This document shows, piece by piece, positions 57,493 to 64,000 of a stretch of 64,000 nt of DNA (position 1 is the stretch's first letter; every line of letters begins with the position of its first letter). Location: the NCBI GenBank assembly GCA_021234155.1, contig JAJEKV010000031.1, positions 13,325,748 to 13,389,747 of the forward strand, written 5' to 3'. Both the position numbers and the translations under genes were made by a program. This DNA is from Isoetes taiwanensis. Its lineage: Eukaryota > Streptophyta > Lycopodiopsida > Isoetales > Isoetaceae. A model generated the notes under the pieces. That model was not told where the DNA came from. It saw only the letters and a program-made list of their open reading frames with translations, and made no database searches.

Positions 57493-59914
57493 TGTTGCCC
57501 TGCTATGGCAACATGGCAAGTGCCAGCAAATCTTATTTATGTTGCAGGAAAAAGAAGACACTATGTTGAAGAACCAAGTGAAGACATTGAACTGGAATCA
57601 AGGTCACACATTGAGAGGATCTAAGCATCTAAAAGTTTGGAAGACCCCTATGAAGTTTGCAAGCTATTAAAGTGGTATCTTTTCTCTTTCATATTGTCAT
57701 TTCTATTCCCTTACCTCACACTCCACATCTCCAACATTCCATCACCCCTATGAAGTTTGCAAGCTATTAAAGTGGTATCTTTTCTCTTTCATATTGTCAT
57801 TTCTATTCCATTACCTCACACTCCACATCTCCAACATTCCATCACCCCATACTATCATACATCTCACACATAGCCCTTTGTTCCATAGTTGACCTACCAC
57901 TACCTAAGGCACATTTTCAAAGTTGTTACACCAAAAGGATTGCCTAAGCATCAAGTTCTACCTCATCTTTCTCCACCATATCATTCCATTATCACACACT
58001 CCACACCATGTGGCTAAAAAAAAGGGGCATTTTATGCTAGCCAAAATACAAAAAAAAAGGGAAAGGAAAAGCTAAACACGAGTTTGCCTAGTCACCACCT
58101 CCAAGTGACATGGCATGATGACTAGATACATATGTCATCACTTGCAAAGCCACATTGGTCCACTCATCATTTGCCACTTCCATGGGTCATTCACCAAGTT
58201 GCCACCTAAGCAACAAGTGTCCACATCACCACATCACTCCATACCATGACATCACTTAACACCATTACATCATTCCACATCATCACATCACCTTGCATCA
58301 TCAAATGATGACTAGGCAAATGTTGACCAAACCCAAAAAGTTGGTCAACCATAAGATTGAAATGATTGACAAATGTGCCTATTAGCCTTGTTCTTCCTCC
58401 TTGCCACCTCACCAAATCCCATGTCTAATGCCTACTCACCCCATTCATTTTTTCCACAAAAATCAAAGTATTGCATTTGAAAGTTTGATGATACCACCTG
58501 ATAGCCCTCATGAAGTCATGCCAGCTGGCACAAAAAATTTTGAAAAAAGAGTGTGTATTGATCTTCTAAATGGCTTTCTTGGGAAACGTGCTTCATTTGA
58601 AAAAATGGCAAAACCTACCTACATCTACCCCCCCATCTATCTACCCTCTCTCGTCCAAGTGGCGTCCCCGGCATGCCAAGTCGAAACACGAGCCGAGCTT
58701 GGCGGGGGAGACCACGTAATCAAGAGAGAAGAAAATAGCTCTCTATTTATACCTTAGCCTCTTTTTGATTTTACTTTTGTGGGATAATTGCTCTCAAGAA
58801 AACTCTGAACCCTAAAAATGTGACTTGCCAAGAACTTGTTTTTGTCGATTGAACTGAAAGCAATCATTACATTGGCTAACCATTCTCACATCTGTTACAC
58901 CCAAAGAAATGTCTAAACCAAACAAAAACATGGCCAAGATCCCGAATTTGCCAAGATCCGCCGGAAACAGAGTTTTTAAAAGGGGATTCATTGACGAGAG
59001 AAAATCGTGGGCTTTTTGCCGATTCGGAGGCGGTACTGAAGTGTGAAGTCGGAATTGATCTTTGAGAGTTCCTCCTGCCTTTAAGAGATCTATCCTGAGG
59101 CATATTATGATTGATTTGTATCCAAAAAATTCACGATTTGTGTGTTTTAGAGATGTCCTGTTGATTGATCATCTTGATCATTGACATGATATCAAATGTG
59201 ATGACTTTGATTCCAGTTTAATGAAAATCTGACCTTGGAAAATATTATTTGATGCATTTACATTTGAATTAACTCTAGAAATAGGAAGAAAAAGCCATAC
59301 CTCTGCATCTGGTTGCATACAATGCTCTAGCTGCATTAGTACAATCATTTAGGAAAGGAAAAGCTAAAAAAAGAGAGGAGAAAGATCAACCTACTGGTGT
59401 TTTAAAGGCTGTCTCTTATTTCATGGACATTAGATGCTCAGACATGCTTCTCCAATTATAGACTGAATTTTTGACCTTGAGAATAGTATGCTCTTATTGT
59501 GCAGGCCTCATGTTCACTATCTAAATTTAGTTGGATTAAAAATTCATCACCATTCTCATTTGGCAAAATTTGGTGCACTGTCCAGTCCATTGACCAATTT
59601 CTGACTTAGTCAAGAATCATTATTTCTCACCAACCGTGAAGATTCTTTGCATAGACTTTCTACAACACTTTCTTCAGGTATCATTGTGGCATGCTATGCT
59701 TGTTTGAGTTCAAAATGTCGAGTACATTGATCTCTGTGTTAGAATCAGACTAGTTTTTTTGGCTTTGGGGAAACTAGTGAAATCTTGTTTTCTGGAAGTT
59801 TAAGAACAGATATTTTAGCACAGAGTGATCACCTCAAGTGATCTGGAGGTCCTAGACCAAGATTAGTGCTTCTTTGACCTGAGGTTGGTGGCTTAGCCAG
59901 GTTTGCCATCAACA
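57493..59914 (+). repeat. Right LTR of the outer element
   Basis: 2422 bp, nearly identical to 37280-39719, with the same hairpin start, the same 101-bp tandem duplication and TATTTATA at 58744-58751. It ends at the ATGCT duplication. Confidence 0.93.
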
Positions 59915-59919
59915 ATGCT

Positions 59920-61377
59920 GCTCAATGTTAGTTCATGTTGATGCTGTAACATATGCTAGTTGTGTTTATCATAATCGGTATCACATGCTGGCAAAGTTTA
60001 TTGGATGGGTCCCATCATATATATAAGAGTTTGTCAATCTATACTTGTACGTAGTAGTTTGCAGCAGAAACCAATATAGAAGCTACACAATTTCTAATGA
60101 GCTTATGGTTTAATGCCGACTGGTGCAAAAACTCGGCCATATCTGAGCTCTGTTTCATTATGCTTTTGACTTATAGGGTTTGGACATAGACTCTAAAATG
60201 GGCAAAAGTACCATCTGCTGATGGTTTACAGCATTTTGCAGAAAGCTTCTGCATCATTTCAAGATCTTCCACGCCATTCAAAATTGAGGGATACTCTACC
60301 ATAAAATGTCGAACATTAATAATGGATTCAACCTTGTAGTTTTAGAACCAAACAAATATATTTATTTTTTTTTGAAGGCAAGATATTTTAATTTAAAATA
60401 AATATGGTATACAACCTTATTTATAAGCCTCTTAAAGGCTAGATTGAAACAATTTGCACCACACCCAAAAAAACAGGTGAGAGTGAGGCACTAACTAACT
60501 TAGTACTAAAATTAAAGTAGCTCTACATCTTCTTTGCCTTATCTGATACTATTAGCGGACTCACGTCCAGCCTTCTTCTCAGCATGCAGCAAATACTAAA
60601 GGAGCAAGTCTCCATCATTTCCACCCATTAGCTGTGTCTCACTCCTCCCTGCAGTTCGGGTGTCAAAAATCCCTTATGGATTGAATAGAATTAAGCCCTG
60701 AACAGCCTAGATTAGGAGCTAAACCAGATGCATGTTCTTCCAATTCAAATGAAAACCAAAGGACCGTATAAGAGCTGAGGCCATCTGAAGCTCCTACTCC
60801 GAAAGATGCAAGCACAAAAAGATTTGAGGTAGCAAACTTCATCCCGCGCGCTAACTTGGACCTGGACTACCATCCTCCATAGAAGTACTAGAAGAGGCCA
60901 CACACTCTGTCTTCCTACTATGAAGGATTCTCACAGGGCCTGCCCTAAAGGGTGGTCTGCTTGCTCCTCTGCACCTCTCCTGTCCCAGCATAAGCCCCAA
61001 AATCCAGATACCAAATCCTCTTTCTTCATTCCAACTGCGTAAACGTGAACCTGCTTGTAGAACCGTCTCTTCCCCTTACTGGGACAGGGGGGGCGGCTGA
61101 TCAACACCCTATATGGATTCAGGCATAAAGGGCAGACTGTTATATCCACCACATTTGCCTAAGATGCACAAGGATGCAGACCTCTAGCTGTAAAACGCCT
61201 ACTGCTAGCGTAGACTGTAACCTCAAAACACAGAAATGAAAGTGGAAGCTCAGTTTCTTCTTTTGTCATGATCCATCACAGAAAACCCAGCAATGAAGCA
61301 GCGGCAATACCCATCACCAAAACCTCTTGCAATGGCTCAAGATAATACAAAAACAGAACAGCTCTTCCCTACCATTC
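59920..61377. other. No gene seen; host-like sequence
   Basis: Continues the sequence interrupted at 37274. Short open frames on the minus strand (e.g. 60931-61152) have no recognisable domain. If the exon at 61378-61505 is real, this is likely its intron. Confidence 0.45.
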
Positions 61378-61505
61378 TGGAAATGACGTAACAGCAGCAG
61401 CTGTGCGCTGCTCTTCCAGCTCCGGCCGACCTCTTCTGATGTCTGCACTGCTCGGGCGGCCGCCGCCACCGCCCTACGACCTAACCCTAAGCGCCATCTG
61501 CACAC
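61378..61505 (-). CDS. Possible first exon with a mitochondrial-type presequence
   Basis: A GC-rich island in AT-rich surroundings. On the minus strand an ATG at 61505 opens MCRWRLGLGRRAVAAAARAV, followed by a Ser-rich part ending LLLLRHFQN and a possible GTAGGG donor at about 61376. Arg- and Ala-rich without acidic residues at the start, it looks like an organelle-targeting presequence. A second frame with ATG closer to MALRV stops quickly. No downstream exon was identified, so this is tentative. Confidence 0.3.
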
Positions 61506-61884
61506 TGGGGTGTCTCATTTTCGATGTCCCTTTTGTTCCCCAATTTAGTACTAAAATCAATAAAGGTGGTTGGAAATCTTGGAGGCAATTTCAAATTTAG
61601 AAAACAAAAATAGCAATAAAAAATCGAATTCCTTGAATCTTGGAGAACCGGGCTACACAGTGCGTGCATGTGTTGAGCCCCGATAAAGAAAACTAAAACA
61701 CCAACGAAATCATCATTCTTGCTTTTCTTTCGATATGTTCAAGGTTTGAATGGAACCAATGGATTGTGTTTCTTTTTCCTATTTGCAACATTCAATTTGT
61801 GAGTTATTAGCGTATTTGAATGCCTTACCTTATGAATTATGAATTGGGCATGGAAATAGCATTCCACTGATATGTTTGAGTCCA
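61506..61884. other. No gene seen; possible promoter side of the exon at 61378-61505
   Basis: AT-rich sequence with no open frame of note and no clear TATA box at a fixed distance. Confidence 0.4.
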
Positions 61885-62050
61885 GTTTTTTGGGTTGCCC
61901 CTAAGGGGAAAACCCTCATCCATGTGGGTTTGTGGCATATTCCAAGTATATGTCAGTATATGCTCGAAAACATGACTTTGAAGTGTGATTTAAGCCATTT
62001 CACTCTCGGGTCACGGAGGGCAACCCTCCGTGCGCAACACCTTGTTTTTA
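61885..62050. repeat. Short dispersed repeat (GGGTTGCCCC type), copy 2
   Basis: TTTTTTGGGTTGCCCCTAAG, then AAACCCTCATCC, then AAGTATATG motifs, as at 34906. A second GC-rich word pair GGAGGGCAACCCTCC follows at about 62016-62031 and is itself palindromic. Confidence 0.55.
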
Positions 62051-62594
62051 TTTTTATTTTTATTTTTGGCTCACTCGCTAAGTTAGGGCATGACTATGGC
62101 TTAGATGAGGATGCCAAATCATTTGTAATGCCACAACAACGGCATAACGTCATGACAGAGAAATCTAATAACTGCCATTTCTAGGGTGTACGACAACGTT
62201 AATTCATAACAACAAGATTGCGTATTAAACGAGAGCAAATTATCGAAAGGGGAGCAAAATGAATATTCCTTAAATATTCCTTTATTTTTTACAAAAGGGG
62301 ATAAAATGAGGTACAAAAAAGGGTGCATAAAATTGTATTTTGACCTTCTCCATAATGACTAATTTTTTTATGCAAACGAGAGAATTGACTTTGTCAAAGT
62401 GATACTTTTCCTTGCAACTAGAATTTTCTTGAAGTATGTTTTTAAAGAGAACCTCTAATTTAAGAGAATATAATGTTTAACAAAAAACTGAAGTAAAGTC
62501 TATAACTGAAATTGTAGTATTCTCAAAATTTGAAGATAAAATCTTCATATTCACATGCAAAATTTACAGTCCTTTTCTAAGACTCAGTTATGCG
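62051..62594. other. No gene seen
   Basis: AT-rich stretch, (ATTTTT)n-like at 62048-62068. No domain or repeat recognised. Confidence 0.5.
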
Positions 62595-63115
62595 CAAAAG
62601 TGTGAGGAGTAATGAGGGACGGATCCAGCACGTCATCATGTTCATTTATGCCATCCTCATCACCTTCACTTCTTTCACTGTCACTCGAGGAAGTGCTTAA
62701 GTTATCTTCCTCCTCACTATCAACAGATGGTGAAGCATTGTCACCACCACTCCCTTATTCATCCTCTTCCTCGTAATTACAAGACTTTTTAAGCAAATTG
62801 ATAGTCATCTGGCGTAGATGATTGTCAGATTCCAATTTAAAATCATAGCACAATATAGTCACTTAGGTTCAGCTCATCCCTACAATCCACTTTCTTAAAC
62901 TTTCTCCCTTTTCCTTGAGTTCTCATATCTAACTCATACCTACCTTCAAAAGCATTTTTTGAATGTGTCATAAGCTAATGAATCTTGAGTTTAGTCACTT
63001 AGCCTGTCTCCTTGACTGTGTCAAGTACTTTTGATATCCAAAAAGGTCGACCTTTGTCATCCTCCTTAGTTGATACCTTTGGAAATTTCTGTGATATTAT
63101 CTTGAGGCCCATTCC
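62595..63115 (-). pseudogene. Decayed minus-strand coding remnant with acidic C-terminus
   Basis: On the minus strand GRPFWISKVLDTVKETG leads, after a stop and frame change, to AFEGRYELDMRTQGKGRKF and DELNLSDYIVL. After a further shift comes an acidic Ser-rich tail (SVDSEEEDNLSTSSSDSERS) ending at a stop near 62595. One in-frame TAA lies before the tail. Composition and order say former protein C-terminus. I do not recognise the family; TE-encoded and host origin are both possible. The upstream part is cut off by the LTR at 63169. Confidence 0.45.
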
Positions 63116-63168
63116 TGCATCTTGGTCCGAGGTACATGACTATGTCCTCGTCTTCCTCTACTGGAGGT

Positions 63169-64000
63169 TGTTGCCCCCAAAGGGCAACATGCTAATTGTG
63201 GTCTATGCATTCAAACTAGGTCGATTTATCTTAAAGGACTAGGTCAAAGTTTGGAAGAATCTTGATACTCAATATTGATGTGGAGGTCAAAAGATGTTCA
63301 TTCTTCAGGTCAACAAGTGCTCAAGGTTCAAATTCACATGAGGTACTTTATTTGAGGTCAAAATGCTTAGTCAAAAATATGCTCTAGAAGATTCTGGGTT
63401 ATGAAGTTTGGAAGACATTTTTTGAAGATTGGAAGTCAAAAGTTTGGAAGACCCCATGGTGCTTGATTTCGTCCCTTAGCCATTCTCATCCATTCATTAT
63501 TCATATTCTATTTCTATCCATTGAGATTTTCTAGCCACTTTTCCCACACCCATACCCTCCCTTTTTGTTTACCCTTGCATACTTTATTTTGCTTTGCCCA
63601 AACTCCTCTTTCTCTATTGATATTTGTTTTTGCAAATTTCCCTAGCCAAAATCCTTTTGCCATTCCTTACCATTATGCCATGCCACATGTATACCTTATG
63701 GAATATTCTTGATCATTATGCCCAAGGACTTAGCATATTCCCAAGGAAAATTAGGGTTGCCATTGCTAAAGTGATCCACCTCTTCAATTTTCTACAAGTG
63801 GCCTTTTAAAACCATGGTCCAGCTTTGCAAAATTAAAAAAATACAGCATATTCCATGGATATACGGGCAAAAATACGAAATCGTATCGCGCTATTTCTGA
63901 GAAAATACAGCCAAGAACCCTAAATTTCTGCTTCCACCTCGAATCTCGCCGGATTTGGCACCAGAGCCCTCAGAACCTATCTATTTTAACCTTCCCGCTC
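63169..64000 (+). repeat. Third LTR of the same Gypsy family (partial, runs off window)
   Basis: Starts TGTTGCCC and closes an 8-bp hairpin with GGGCAACA. It shares AAGTTTGGAAGACCCC and the general layout with the outer LTR (CATTCC-rich region, then GCGATT and AACCCTAA blocks). No second LTR or interior is within the window, so orientation is taken from the hairpin end. Confidence 0.6.

Larger units (their letters stand above)
37280..59914 (+). mobile_element. Ty3/Gypsy-type LTR retrotransposon, outer element
   Basis: 22,635 bp including a nested 11.5-kb sibling, so about 11.1 kb by itself. LTRs at 37280-39719 and 57493-59914, target duplication ATGCT at 37275-37279 and 59915-59919. The order on the plus strand is gag, protease, extra RNase H, RT, RNase H remnant, integrase. 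The LTRs are nearly identical, so insertion is recent. Coding frames are interrupted at several points, partly at sites that look like sequence errors. Integrase type and domain content place it in Ty3/Gypsy; the clade (Tat-like by dual RNase H) is inference. Confidence 0.93.

Noticed and set aside
57021-57569. 182-codon open frame in the 3' interior and LTR of the outer element
   Set aside because: Runs across the LTR border, has low-complexity Ser/Phe/Leu composition and is not present in the sibling.
60931-61152. 73-codon minus-strand open frame with CPLCLNPYRV
   Set aside because: Two Cys pairs alone are too little to call a zinc-binding protein; no supporting neighbours.

Overview
The window looks like TE-saturated nuclear DNA of a land plant. 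The evidence is LTR retrotransposons with plant-style primer sites (one is complementary to plant tRNA-Asp), telo-box motifs in one LTR, and AT-rich intergenic sequence. I cannot name the species. The TE mix (long 2.4-2.7 kb LTRs, a LINE with a TTCC tail) would suit a large non-angiosperm genome such as a fern, but that is a guess. No bacterial-type operon, CRISPR array, rRNA or tRNA gene was seen.

Layout. 1-3955 and 5099-29310 are two copies of one repeat block. Copy A is uninterrupted. Copy B is split by a 16.8 kb composite LTR element (7885-24676) and by a 5'-truncated LINE (25514-28680), so copy A gives the empty site for both insertions. A partial inverted copy (C) sits at 32160-33792, and each copy carries a foldback element. 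29311-34905 is otherwise unrecognised, degenerate sequence. 35455-36705 keeps exons of a host-like AAA+ ATPase. 37280-59914 is a 22.6 kb Ty3/Gypsy-type element (plus strand, target duplication ATGCT). Nested in its gag zinc-knuckle is an 11.5 kb sibling (40733-52245, minus strand, target duplication GTGTG). 59920-63168 returns to host-like sequence with a GC-rich possible first exon (minus) and a decayed minus-strand coding remnant. At 63169 a third LTR of the same family starts and runs off the window.

Three points stand out. (1) The two sibling Gypsy elements both have the order gag - protease - extra RNase H - RT - tether-like RNase H - integrase. The extra RNase H keeps all its acidic residues, while the RNase H behind RT has lost key aspartates. 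In plant Tat elements the extra RNase H, as I know them, lies behind RT. (2) The LTRs of this family begin with a short hairpin whose two arms co-vary between members, and similar hairpins repeat in the 3' interior of the nested copy. (3) The 7885-24676 insertion is bounded by two nearly identical LTRs in inverted orientation, both ending in U3 and flanked by a perfect 5-bp target duplication.

Most coding regions are broken by frameshifts. Many differences between near-identical repeats cluster at CTG/CAG/CCGG-like sites, so part of the apparent decay may be a basecalling or polishing artefact in methylated DNA.
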